A stretch of DNA of 64,000 nucleotides. Source: Marsupella aquatica (Eukaryota; Marchantiophyta). The notes under the pieces were generated by a model. That model searched no databases. It was not told the origin of the DNA and saw only the letters and a program-made list of their open reading frames with translations. The stretch spans positions 13,268,001 through 13,332,000 of the forward strand of contig OZ316894.1 of the NCBI GenBank assembly GCA_973895155.1, written 5' to 3'. A program made the translations under genes and the position numbers. The number at the start of each line of letters is the position of its first letter. Within the stretch, counting starts at the first letter, position 1. Shown piece by piece: positions 11,071 through 22,127 of the stretch.

Positions 11071-14000
11071 ATTTAATGTTATCCTATTCTTATAGCCTTC
11101 TGGTTCTTTTTGGTTTTGGTACATTGTTTCCGGTGTTGGAATTTGTTGGTCTTGATTAATTAGCTTACAAATTTTAGCTTATAATCATTAGCTTAGGTAT
11201 TTTATGGAGGGTATTCCTCCCTAGATGGTGTTAGCTAAGTGGGACAGTGAGGGCTGCTGGCCTGGTGGTTGACTTCCCCCCCTTTTTTCACAGATTTGGG
11301 ATTGTGGGGGCTATGTGCTTTGGAGTATAGCTACTGTGGGTTGATATCATAGTTAAGTGGTTCTTTTGGTTCTGATAGCTGTTCTGGTATGGGGGCATGG
11401 GTTGGAGGCTGGGTGCACCTTCCACGGCCAGTATACATATTCTGGTCTCCTTGAGAGAATTCTCTTTTTGTTTTATTGTTTTCGGTGCTGGGTGCTTCCC
11501 CCTTGCTGTGGAGTTCGGTGGCTTAAATAAAATTCTAAAATATATTTTGAGTAAAATATTAGAATTTTTTTTGTTTTTTTTTGTCTTGAATGGAAATGGG
11601 GAGGAAATACAATTAGACTCCCCCCATCCCAATGTGACAGTTTTTCTATAGAACCCAGACCAGGGTGAGCCCCAACGGATCCGACAGGGACCCGCACCAG
11701 GAAGGAAAGAGGATTAAATCAGGGCCACAAAGTGGACGACTAGGGGCCGGGCAGATAATCAGAACTCCAATCCACTACCCACAAAACCCATCCCCTAGCC
11801 AATTGACCTAAGCCAATTGGTTAAATATTAGAGTTATCAATAATTAACATTTTGGAGTTTTTGTGGGGTAGTAGTGGTGTAGTGTGTAGCAGCGGGGCTG
11901 ACCCGGAGTCAGTTCGTTCAAAAGGGACTTGTCAAGTAGTAATCCATCTTTGCTGTCCATCGAGTCCAAAAGATACTCGAGGGGCCATTCGTAGGCCTGG
12001 GGTTTTTGGCCTTACTCCGACGCATCGCAGTGAAGCTGACACGTCGTCCCACAAGACCACAAGTCATCCGTTGTCTTTCTGGTTGGCATTTGAAGCCCAC
12101 CTAGAGGCAGGCGATGATGATGCTTCCAGACCAGCAGGGGGTTAGCGGAGGAGTGATGTCCAAGGAGATTCCGGAGATTTCAGAACATGATACACGCAAG
12201 GCGAGGTCATGATTGGAGGAGTCACCTTACCAAACGAAGGAAATTAGTTTCTTTCGTTCCGACGAGGTCCTCGGCGTCTTCACGAGCTATTTGCATTTTG
12301 GGGGAAAAGTAAGGAAGGTCCGGAATATAGGAATTCCTTTGTTTTGTTGCGCAGAAGACCCAGGACGAATCACCTAGAAACTTGCCCGGCAGAATTCAGC
12401 AGTCGAACGACATAGACAGACAGACAATTACTGAGTGTGGAGCTAGTAGCAGAGTAGCTGCAGCAGAGGAATGTGTTTGGGATCAGTGAAGGAGATATAC
12501 AGGAGAAGTGTTGAACGTCGTGGAGCTGCTTAGCTCTTTGGTTTCTGTGTGGAGAAGAAGTAGGGGCGTTGCAGGAGGGGAAGATGGACGGATAGAAATT
12601 CATATTTGCCTTGGTGTTGTTTCGCTCAGCTGGAGGGGAGTCTTACTAGCGGCAACTGCAATAAAACACGTTTGATGGTGTGTTAAAAGGGTACGAGACG
12701 AGGAGGCCTCTAAAGTAGCAGAGGATTTCAAGGCTATCGGAGCAGTTTAGTATCGATTCAGCCGCCTCAATTAGTTTGTGTGCGCGTACGGTGCACGAGA
12801 ACTACCAAAGGAGCCTCATCGAGCTAGGTGAGTAAAGTTATTGAAACTATTATCTCTGTCGATGGAGAGTCAGAGCTCCAAATCCACAACTACCACCAGA
12901 GGTTGCTGGCCATCGGTTAGGAAAGGAGAGATTTCTCTGTTTTCAGATGAAATATTTGGAGTGACCCAATCGCAGAAATGATTTTGTATCCTTCATGTTC
13001 GTGATACCTCCCATTAGTAGACCAGTTTGTCACTCTATTCATGGCGACTCCATTAGTGAAGGTCAGCAGACGCATCATGCATGCAGGTAAGAGTCGTAGT
13101 GCAGCATGAAGTGATTAAATATGAAAGGAAATTGCTTGTACGGAGTGAGAGATAGATAGATATTCATTTAGAGAATTCCTGTACAGAGAGAAGGAAACTG
13201 TAGCCTGTGCTCGGAGAATTAAGGGGGAATGATGTGCCTGAGTCAGATTCTAGAAGCAGAGAGTCGAAGACATAGATATGTAAGTCGGTTACTGGTTTCA
13301 CAAAACGACTGTACCTCGCCAACAAGTCTATCACTCTACTGGTAAGAGTTACGTCATACACTGCACCGATAGCCAGCAATTGGCGAATCTTTAGTGAGGC
13401 TCTGCCCGATGAGGGTCATAGTAATACCATTCTAGTAACAGGAATTGATGTGAGCCCATCCTTCATGATAGGAACTGTTCTTCTGAACTGCTCACATGGA
13501 GAGAAGTCTTCAAAAGTTTTAGGAGTGGGAGATTTTTCAGAAGTTTCAGATGAGTATAAATGGACAGTTGGATGTTTTAGGGAATCCGAGCGGGACATCA
13601 GATCAACAGTGGCCAGATTGGAGATTGAAGCTGTTGTTTACCCGATGATATCGGCAATCCACCCAGCACCCTCAACTTTAGCTGATAATATTCGCTGAAT
13701 GTGATATTAAAAGACTTTTTTAAAGAGTTGTAAGTTTTATTAATTTTTCCCGTCCATATTTCTTTGGTCTGAAGTCTGGGGGTAGTGCATATATGTTTGC
13801 ATGGCTAATGTTTTTCGGCTAATGAATGTCCATATCTCAGGACTCATATATCGTACTTGCCTTGTGTGCAGAGTAACTAGTTTAGAGTCAATAGTCTCGA
13901 AAGACTGGACAAATTTTCTGGTCTTCGTCAATCGAAGGAGGGGGAAAGCAAGAGAGCAGGGCAACGCATTCCCAGGATCTGGCAGGTATCGAGGTGACGT

Positions 14001-14160
14001 TCATGCTTGGGTCAGTCTGTTTCTGGCGTCCTCTATATTGCAGCAGGTTTAATACCTCTGCAACTGTGGCGCTGTCACAGTCCCACCCTTCTAGCCCTCA
14101 CACTTATACCACCAAACTCATCTCTCAACGCTCGACTACCACCAACCTCCCTCGAACTAT
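11071..14160. other. Non-coding, upstream of the OTU gene
   Basis: No protein family is recognisable on either strand. There are AT-rich and T-run stretches near 11.5 kb. Some of the right part could be promoter, 5' UTR or first intron of the OTU gene, but nothing in the sequence fixes a transcription start. A short + strand frame at 13450-13698 (about 80 codons) was left unannotated for lack of similarity. Confidence 0.5.
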
Positions 14161-14162
14161 TC

Positions 14163-14203
14163 GCCGATCGCGCCAAAGGGATGATTTCCCTTCGGCGCGA
14201 TCG
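14163..14203. repeat. Strong inverted repeat (17-bp arms)
   Basis: CCGATCGCGCC plus AAAGGG pairs with CCCTTC plus GGCGCGATCGG around a 7-nt loop, with a single mismatch. It lies about 1 kb upstream of the first recognised OTU coding exon, in sequence with no other feature. Confidence 0.75.
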
Positions 14204-15170
14204 GACCCCAGGGCAGTCCACTTGAGACCGTCGGTTGCGGATTCCCATTCTCAGGTTATACTCCCTCAGCCTGACTTTGTATTTTTCATGCATCCTTGAA
14301 GTCCTTTTTTGTGGCTGTAGCTAGACATGAGGTTTCTCGATTTCAAGTCTTGTAACTCTTTTCGGCTGGTGCATTTTATCGAACCAAGGTCTAAAAGCGT
14401 AGACGATTTTCTTCATGAATGTCTCCTTTGAATTCCTTGGCCGCATCCTGTGTATGGAATGCTCAATAATGCCAAGGAAACCAAGGCATAAACGCAGGGT
14501 TTTTAGGCATAAAGAGGTTGTGCTCTACCTGTATTCTTCGCAAAGTCTCCCCTCGTCCTTGTTAAAAGGAAAGGTCAATGTGTTAATCTAAGGACACTTT
14601 CCCTGAATTGAAAAGTTGTGGCCATGTGCATCGTGTTTTACAGCTTTGGTTCTGTTAAATTGTTTCTTATTGGGATGGTGTAATTCTTGTACGGATGTAA
14701 TAGTCCACATTATTCTCAGTTTGTGTGCTTTTGGGGGTAGTGTTTTAACCCCCTTGTTGTTTATATGTGTTATTTGAAGTCCGTTCTATTTTGACATCTG
14801 CTTTAAGTTCCTTCAGTGCAGTTAGATTCCCGGTTCAACGTAGTTATGTGTAGGCGTCTTCAGGTCTGCAATTGAGTCGAAAAGTTCTGCGCACGAATGG
14901 ATGATGCTTAGTGTGACAACTTGGGTCCCAAGATATCGTACTAACTTCCAGTGTTTTCTCGTTAACTAGGGGTGTTCCACACGATTTCACCATCATTCCA
15001 GCTCCTGTCTGCTCTCTGGAAATGGCGCCATTGGTGCCACCATCTGGCATGCTCTGTTACCTTCCCGGCACTTAACGTCTGCAGAGAGGGAGATTATTGT
15101 CAATCCCCCAAGGAGGAGCTCCGAGCCAGGGCTTGTGAGCGTAGGGCTTGGGAGGGCCGTGCACAGTGAT

Positions 15171-16909
15171 ATGGTTCCTTCTGGTAGTAGTTTGGTCTTC
15201 AAGCATGGGACGCTGGCAGTTGATGGCTTTGTAGGAAGCTCAGATGGTTTGCAAGCTAGACTCAGAGGGGTCAATGGAAGGTTTGCAATGGCAGCAGGGC
15301 TTAGAGAAGGGTCCTGGAATGTTGCTTGGGATGCCAGGCCAGCTCGCTGGCTCCATGGACGACACTCTGCCTGGCTTCTGTTTGGGGTATGTGCCTGTTT
15401 TTCTGCTGCAGCAGGTGCTCCAGTACCCCTTATTTCGACCACTATTTCTCCTGCACTGACAGAGGCGGAGAGGACTATCTCTTCTTCTTTGTCGGAGGCA
15501 GAAACAGGGGACCAAGAATTGCAAGTATCTCATGGCAAACAAGTGTACACTAACTACTCTGTCACGGGTACGATATTACATAAACTACATGTAGCTACCT
15601 GTGTATTGAACAGAAAATGTAAGTCAAGGTGGGGTTACAGGTTTGCGATGAAGAAATAGGGGCCCTGTTTTCCACTTTTCCTTCACATCTTTAGTTTTCG
15701 AGACTATTTCTGTTTCTATTGTTGATTTTATGTAGTCTACATTTCTTTTGATTCGGGCAAGTTTCTTTGAACTTACAGGAATACCAGGAGATGGAAGATG
15801 TTTGTTTCGTGCTGTTGCTCATGGGTCATCCCTTAGATGTGGCAGCGGGCCACTAAGTGAAAGTCAACAACGAGATCTAGCTGACGATCTTCGCAACAAG
15901 GTATGTATTGACGCTACTCATTTGTCGATAGCTGGCACAAGGATGCTACCCAGTGAGTTTACCACTGACTTAAATTTACTGATTACTGTAGCAGCAACAG
16001 CCGTAAAGCACCCACTGATGAGGAGAGAGTTTTTAGTTTAACGGTATCACTCTGAAGTGTGGAGGAATATCTTTTGGGTGTCTAACTTGAACGTGACGAT
16101 GATCGTTTGCATGCACTACATCTGACGAGTATTGTATTCTTTAAAGTCATTGACTTCCGATGATTTTCTGCGTCCAGTTTCTGTGCTATGGGTCTGTGTT
16201 GCAGCAGGAGTCTCCGTTCTGTGATATAGTAGTGGCTCATACTAAACAAATCGTAATCGTTTTCAGGTCGCAGATGAGCTAGTAAAGCGACGCGAGGATA
16301 CAGAATGGTGAGTTGGAGGGGTGGAAAGCGGGAGTGATTTAGTTCGTTCAATGTTTTTGTGTAATGAGTGAACAAATTGTGTGCTGTAAACATGACGGTG
16401 TTGGCAGCTCAAAGCAAATTTTCATGATGCAGGAGGAGTCCATAAGCTTACTTTTCGCTGTTTGCATGTTATTATTTTTTGCAGGTTCATAGAAGGTGAC
16501 TTTGATGTATACGTGAATCGTATTAGACAACCACATGTATGGGGTGGAGAACCTGAGCTCGTTATGCTGTCACATGTACTAAAGTAAGTATTTTCTTACA
16601 TGCGCTTCCATCTGCGTGTACGCTCCGTTATGTTTTTGGCATTCATCTAAATTCTTGTTGCCTGTAGTGGTTATAAAGACAAATTGTCAGCATTATAGTT
16701 ATGGAATTCTAATTAGTGAACTCTCGCGTTGTAGGATGCCGATTACTGTGTATATGGCAGACCGGAACACGAAAGGTGGTCTGATTGCCATTTGCGAGTA
16801 TGGGGACGAGTATGGGACAGATAACCCTGTTCGAGTTTTATATCATGGATTTGGGCATTATGATGCAGTACAAATTCACGGTGAATCTGTTCCTCCTTCG
16901 AAACTCTGA
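15171..16909 (+). CDS. OTU-domain deubiquitinase, OTU4-like (5 exons)
   Basis: A cysteine protease of the ovarian-tumour family, which removes ubiquitin from substrates; the closest plant relative I recognise is Arabidopsis OTU4 (At3g57810). Exons by GT-AG sites: 15171-15567, 15779-15900, 16267-16307, 16485-16583 and 16735-16909. The phases agree at every junction, giving 277 codons. The catalytic block GDGRCLFRAVAHG spans the second exon (Asp about 137, Cys about 140). VADELVKRRED..W, FIEGDFDVYV.RI and PHVWGGEPELVMLSHVL follow, then PITVYM, and the catalytic His lies in HGFGHYDAV (about 261). Key residues are all present. The N-terminal 130 residues are variable, basic, and include a hydrophobic stretch (SAWLLFGVCACFSAAAG). 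The start is uncertain: the frame is open back to about 14970 with no earlier ATG, and a 3' splice site at 15083 could feed an upstream exon. It is an intact host gene. Confidence 0.9.
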
Positions 16910-18300
16910 CAACTTTGTCGAGTATTACAGATTGCGGCAAAACGTGTAGAATAGACGAGGATAGTTGAGATAAATCTATGGGTCTGTTAGTCTTCTTTAT
17001 TCATTTATTCCTTTTTACAGCCGGACCTAATAAGTGTAGCACTTTTCAGTGGTTTTAGCTTCCCGATTATCCTACAGGGAGTAACTGGAGTACCTTTCGA
17101 CAGTAAGAGAGGGCATCAGTAATAGTATGTTCGTTACAAAAGTATTGGACTACTCCTGATTTAAAGCCGCCAGGTGACATAGGGTAGGGCTTAAGAAACC
17201 TCGAAAAGTATTACATGAGTTGCGGTGAGCATCGATACTGGTCCGGAGTGGCCCTAATTTGTTGAAATTGCGACACATAGCTTAGTGTTCTGCCCTGTAC
17301 TTGTCTTGACTCTGACTGTCTCAGGGTTTTTGCCACATTGGTTGTCAGTAGAGGTACCAGTGGCTAGGTATACCCAAATTCATGGGATTAACTAGACTCG
17401 AAGCTTTTATCTCGCAGTTACGATTACATTCATTTGTCTGATTGTAACCTTGGTTGCTCAATGTGACCTTGAGGGACGTCAGCTTGATGTCAAGAGAATA
17501 TTCCTGAATTCAAGACAATATTCCTGAATTCAACTTGAAGGCAGACATTTATGTGCACATCCATTAAAGTTTCCGGCTCGGCACTTGAGTCTGTCATTTA
17601 CTGAAAGCCTTGCAGGAGGGCTATGGTCCCTGGAGAGTCATTTAGGACTTTCAGACCTACCCACTGCTTCCCGAATCCTGCGCAAAAAAAAGTGACTAAG
17701 GAGTACTTTACAAGAAGTTGGGGGCACTTGGGAGTTTTTTTCATCAAAGTTTTTTCACCAAAGCAAACTGGAGGGCCAGTGCACACACTAAATATAGTGT
17801 TCCTGAGCTAAAAGCATTTATTGAATCCTTTTATTGCCCCCAAGGTCTTGTAAAGCCAAGTGCAAGGAGTGATGTTATGATCAACAGACTAAAAGACAGA
17901 TTGAGGACCCACTCCCAGTGAATGTCACCTAGTCTTTGGCTAAAGCCTTTCTCGATGTGGGAAGAGAAGATCTTATGAAGGAGGTGTGGGTCCCTTTTTA
18001 ATGCAACTGACTTAAAATAGAAATGGACCAAGAGGCCAGAAAGAGGAGATCTCCAACAAAGGTGGTCTAAAATCTAGGACAAACGAGTGTTTCACATAAG
18101 CAAAAATTGGGCCCCACTAAATTCCATGTACGATTGGTAACAGGTTCAGTTGAAAGTGCCCCCAACATGTTGTGAAGTGAACAGCAGCAGTTTCTCCCAA
18201 ATGGATGGCTCTGATCAGATCTTGGAGACCAAACAAAAGTGGAAAGTACCCCAACTTCTTGTAAAGCCACCCTAAGTACCTAAAGTGTTCTCACTCTTAC
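16910..18300. other. 3' flank of the OTU gene, no further gene
   Basis: After the OTU stop codon there is no recognisable coding sequence. A small direct duplication of AATATTCCTGAATTCAA lies at about 17498-17533. Confidence 0.5.
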
Positions 18301-18309
18301 ATGCAGCAG

Positions 18310-18380
18310 GCTCTCTTGCATAGTGGTAGCTTACGCAAGTGGGGAGGCACAGGTGTGAGGGTACAAATCCTCCTACAAGG
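18310..18380 (+). repeat. Possible tRNA-derived SINE head
   Basis: TAGTGGTAGC (18321-18330) resembles a pol III A box and GGGTACAAATCC (18359-18370) a degenerate B box, with tRNA-like spacing and CTCC after it as in many plant SINEs. No intact tRNA fold was found, so it is not called as a tRNA gene. Confidence 0.4.
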
Positions 18381-19439
18381 GTACAACTTTTGACACAAAC
18401 CCCACCCAAAAGTGGGGTTTAGACAAAACTAGTGTGACACTTGGAAGAATTGTCAATTTTCAATTTTTTTCCAGCAGCGGACGTAGGACAGTGTCGCGTG
18501 GACTGAATGTAGGGGTCACCTCGGGCAAATGGACTGTTTCTGGCTACGATCGAGACAAGTGATGAACACAATTCGGGGCCCAAACTCAAACACTTTTATT
18601 TCTGAAAGCTTCGTGATCAATACAATGGGTGTTCTCGAGCGGGTCACTCTTGAAAGTTTGATGTCTAGCCCTACGGCGGGCCACTATCTATCTTCCATCG
18701 AGCTATCGTCCTCTCAAAAAGCTATCAAGTCCGAAAATCCACAAAAATCCAATTCCTCAAGTGCTCAAGCTCAGAACTTTGATCCTACTCAAAATCTATC
18801 AGGTCGCATTCCCAACGGTCCAAAACTCAAGCTCGCTGGCTCACAATCGGTAGTACCTCAACTCCCAATCCAAATCTCCACAAAATGATCGACTCCCTGG
18901 ACTAATCCAAAGCCCAGGCCTTAAGTATGCCTCAAAAACAACATTCCCGCCCAACGAGCCACCGCCAGGCGGGTTCAGAACTCAAGAGTCGGACTCTTGG
19001 TTGCCCAAAGATGAACCATCAGCCCTTCACATTTCATTCGCTTTCAACTTCCAACTCCTCAGCTTCTGCATGCCCAAAACTCATCAGAAATGGAACACCA
19101 ATCATCACTCAAAGTCGAGCTCAAAGCCAAAATGACTCAACTTCTTGACACTCGCAACTCAATGGAAACGGAACACCAATCACCACTCAAAGGTAACCTC
19201 AGTGCCGGAACGGTTTGGCACTACCCTTTTTGTAACTCAACGGAACCGGAATGCCAACCGACTCTCCTCAATATTGGTCTCACTGCCAAAACGATTCGGC
19301 ATGACATTCTCCCCCAATAAACTTGAGCAGCCTCCGGTCTGTTCCACTTCATCCAAATTTGTCTAAGTCTGAACCAGAATCAGAACTCGAACTCATCTCA
19401 TCTCATGCGCCTAGACCACTTTCCCTTCAAGAAAGTTGC

Positions 19440-19611
19440 AGAACTCGACTACCTTAACACTTAGCTTCGGCGTCGTTGACTCCGACGCTGAGCTCCCTTA
19501 TGGTCAAGGCCCGGATAGGCCATCCGGGGAGGACTTAGCATAGGGAGACTTGTGGGCAATGAGACGTGGCACTAGCGAAGGCAAGGCGCTAAGCTGGTGA
19601 CACACACTAAC
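19440..19611 (+). repeat. Interspersed repeat B, copy 1 (interrupted)
   Basis: About 170 bp closely matching 24785-24957: CTCGACTACCTTAACACTTAG, CGGCGTCG/GACGC hairpin-forming arms, CCATCCGGGGAGGACTTAG, GGGCAATGAGACGTGGCACT and GTGACACACACTAA. The match stops abruptly at 19611, where a sequence beginning CACTAGTACA starts; in the other copy it continues into AGGACTTAGGCGAG. It looks like an LTR or leader fragment interrupted by an insertion. Confidence 0.7.
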
Positions 19612-21950
19612 ACTAGTACATTTTAGGGCCATTATCCGATAGCTATTCCGTCGGATCCCTTCGGAAACTTCATTTTGGAAAAATTGCATATTCGATGCAC
19701 CCCGCTTTGCAATATCCCATATTATCCCTCGGACTTACTTTGGACTATCCGTTGGCGATGAACCATCGGACTTACTTCGGACTATCCGTTGACAATGCCA
19801 ACGGACTTTCTGATTCAAACCCCTTCGCAAATCAGACCTTCCGATCTAATACATATCAGACACTAACAAACAAACCAAGTCTCAAAATGACAATTGTCCG
19901 ATAGTAATGGTATGGGATATTCCGATAGTTTTGGCTATGTACATTGCGATGGGTTTATTATCGGAATTTGCGATGGGTTGAGTATCGGAGTTTGCCTATG
20001 AATAATTATTGGATGTTGCATTAGAGTTAGTATCGGATAGTGCGATGCAGTGAGGTTTGCAAAATCCAATGAAGTTGCCATCAGACATGGCATTTTCATG
20101 TTTTGGTTTTCTTGGAGGGGTCCAATGCGGAAAGGATTGGATGTTGCGAAGGTGTTTGAAACGGAAGGACCGATGAAGGTGCAAACGATAGCTAGGGTTT
20201 GATGGGTGGTTATTTGGGGTTTTATAAGAACATCAACCAATATATTAGGGTCCAAATGAGGCTCAAAACATGTGGTCAAAATCTCATATTAAAAAAGGGG
20301 ATGACCCCGATATGTACAAAATGGAATGGGCCTACCTAGTAGACCCATCTCGGTGACTGTTTGCTCCATATATGGGAACACCTTAATGGAGCAATGAGTA
20401 GACTGAGACTACACTCCATGGCACCTCCTGGGATCTAATCAAAGCTACCAGACCTACCTACATGGCACTAACCTCTAAAACGGTGTGTTTCATCCCTTCT
20501 TCTTGTGGCGAGAGTGAAAGTGGGGAACAGGTGCGGGATCGCAAGAGCCCTCCTCTCTCTGACTGCCAACAACTGGTGGAGCCACCTGCTGACCAGATGG
20601 TGGGTCTAATCCTGTCCTACCCCTTGACCCACTAGATGCACTGCTAGGTAGTCCAGGCACAGTAGAAGTCCCACCAACCCCTGACACAGCAGAGTGAAAG
20701 GAGGCCTCGACCCCCAAGGCAGACCTGCTAGAGTGATGGGAGGCTGCGGATGATGCATGTGGCCCATGCCGTGCTGTACTGCCACCTGACTCACGGGATG
20801 GCGCAAGACCCCTAGAGCCACCATCATCCAAGTCACCACTACCTTGACGAGGGGGGCTAGGTGCACCAGATACTCCTCGACAAGGGGGGTTAGGTGCAGA
20901 ACATACTCCAGAGCGATGGCGTGGGCCTGCACCACCTCTACTACGCCCTAAAGGCCCCGGCCTCGCAGCCCACGATGCGCCCCGTGACTGATGGGAGCTC
21001 ACACCATCAACAATTTGTGACCCACCTCCCCTCCCTCTCAATGTGAGGGTACATGAGGTATCTAGGCAGTAGGGCAAACTCTTGGAACAGTCTGGGAAAC
21101 TATAGGAACAGCCCGGGAAACTCTAGGAACAGCCCGGGAAACTCTAGGAACAGTCGCAGTAGCTCTAGGCTCCCTCTGCAACCCTGCCTCAGATCCTGAG
21201 TCCTCATCATCTGACCCTCCAGACCCCTCCTCCTCCTGCACATTACAATTAATTAAAGTAAGGAACTTGGTCAAAACTCTACAAATGTACCAGTGCTCTA
21301 GCTAAGCAAAACATTGTCCCAACTTAGGTAGGGGGAGGGGACAATTACCTCTCCCAGCTCATCCTCAATCTGTCGCTTTAGAGCACGGGGTCCATCCTTT
21401 GCTGCTAGTTCCCTCTCTTTTGGATCAATGGGACGACCATACTCTCTCTCCTGACATTTCAAAATTAAAAGACCACATCAGCACAATAAATTTAGTTTCA
21501 ACCATAAAATCCACTCCCTATACCAAACTTCTCCCTCTCAAAACTCTATGGCTTATATATAACTTCTATAACTTACTTAACCCCTAGCAAATACTCTAAA
21601 CCCTAAAAAAATCACAAGTGAACTCAAGAAAGGGTCCATTCCGGAATTTCATGCAAGTCTAGCATCTCTATTCTATGCAATCAAAAAAACCCTAAACCCT
21701 ACCCTTCAAATCCACATATAGAGCCATTTAAAACAAAATTCACTCGAACTATACGGGTTCCGATGCAGCATCCGATGCGGATTCTATCGGACTACTATCG
21801 AACCCCTCCACAAAATTTGAATGATACAATGCCCGATGCGGGTTCCAAAATGGACAACCATCGGACTTAACAATCCCAAGAGCAAAAAAAAGGGGATCGG
21901 AACGTGATAAAGCAAAACGGGACAACCAAAACGTTCACTCTTCGCAAGAG
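19612..21950. mobile_element. Possible CACTA-type (EnSpm) element
   Basis: It starts with CACTAGTACA exactly where repeat B is interrupted. Many copies of short motifs around TATCGGA / TCCGATA follow at 19629-20165. A second cluster (CCGATGCGG, CATCGGACT, TATCGGACTA) lies at 21750-21865. Subterminal clusters of a short motif at both ends are typical of CACTA elements. The interior holds low-complexity - strand ORFs. I could not find a clear right terminus ending in TAGTG or a 3-bp target duplication, so the right edge is approximate. Confidence 0.4.
20490..21274 (-). pseudogene. Low-complexity Gly/Ser/Pro/Arg-rich ORFs, unknown
   Basis: Two overlapping - strand frames. The first (21062-21274) has an acidic block EEEGSGGSDDEDSGSEAG followed by near-repeats of VPRVSRA, caused by a short tandem repeat near 21085-21165. 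The second (20490-21077) is RGG-, Ser- and Pro-rich and ends in a basic HSRHKKKG. There is no recognised domain. The acidic tail followed by low-complexity sequence resembles C-termini of several plant transposases, but that is only suggestive. The position is inside the possible CACTA element. Confidence 0.3.
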
Positions 21951-22127
21951 AAGTCAGGTGGTCAGGGAGAGGAGCAAGGGAGGAGGGAGCTAGGAGGGAG
22001 GTGGAGGGAGGAGCCACTTACAAACTTGGCCTTAGATCGATTGGAGCTGCCTTGCCCCATCCGGTGAGTCACAATGGGCAAGCTGCCCACTGTTGAAGGT
22101 TCAGTTGGAGGGGGGCCATGTCAATAT

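Noticed and set aside
11852-12145. 97-codon + strand frame as a gene
   Set aside because: It starts without a convincing ATG context and has no family resemblance or neighbours; the opposite strand is also open.
15022-15071. ATG at 15022 as the OTU start
   Set aside because: It is out of frame with the OTU exon and meets a stop within about 50 bases, so it would need an unseen splice.
18310-18380. A functional tRNA gene
   Set aside because: Only degenerate A and B boxes are present and no full cloverleaf can be drawn, so it is noted as a possible SINE head.
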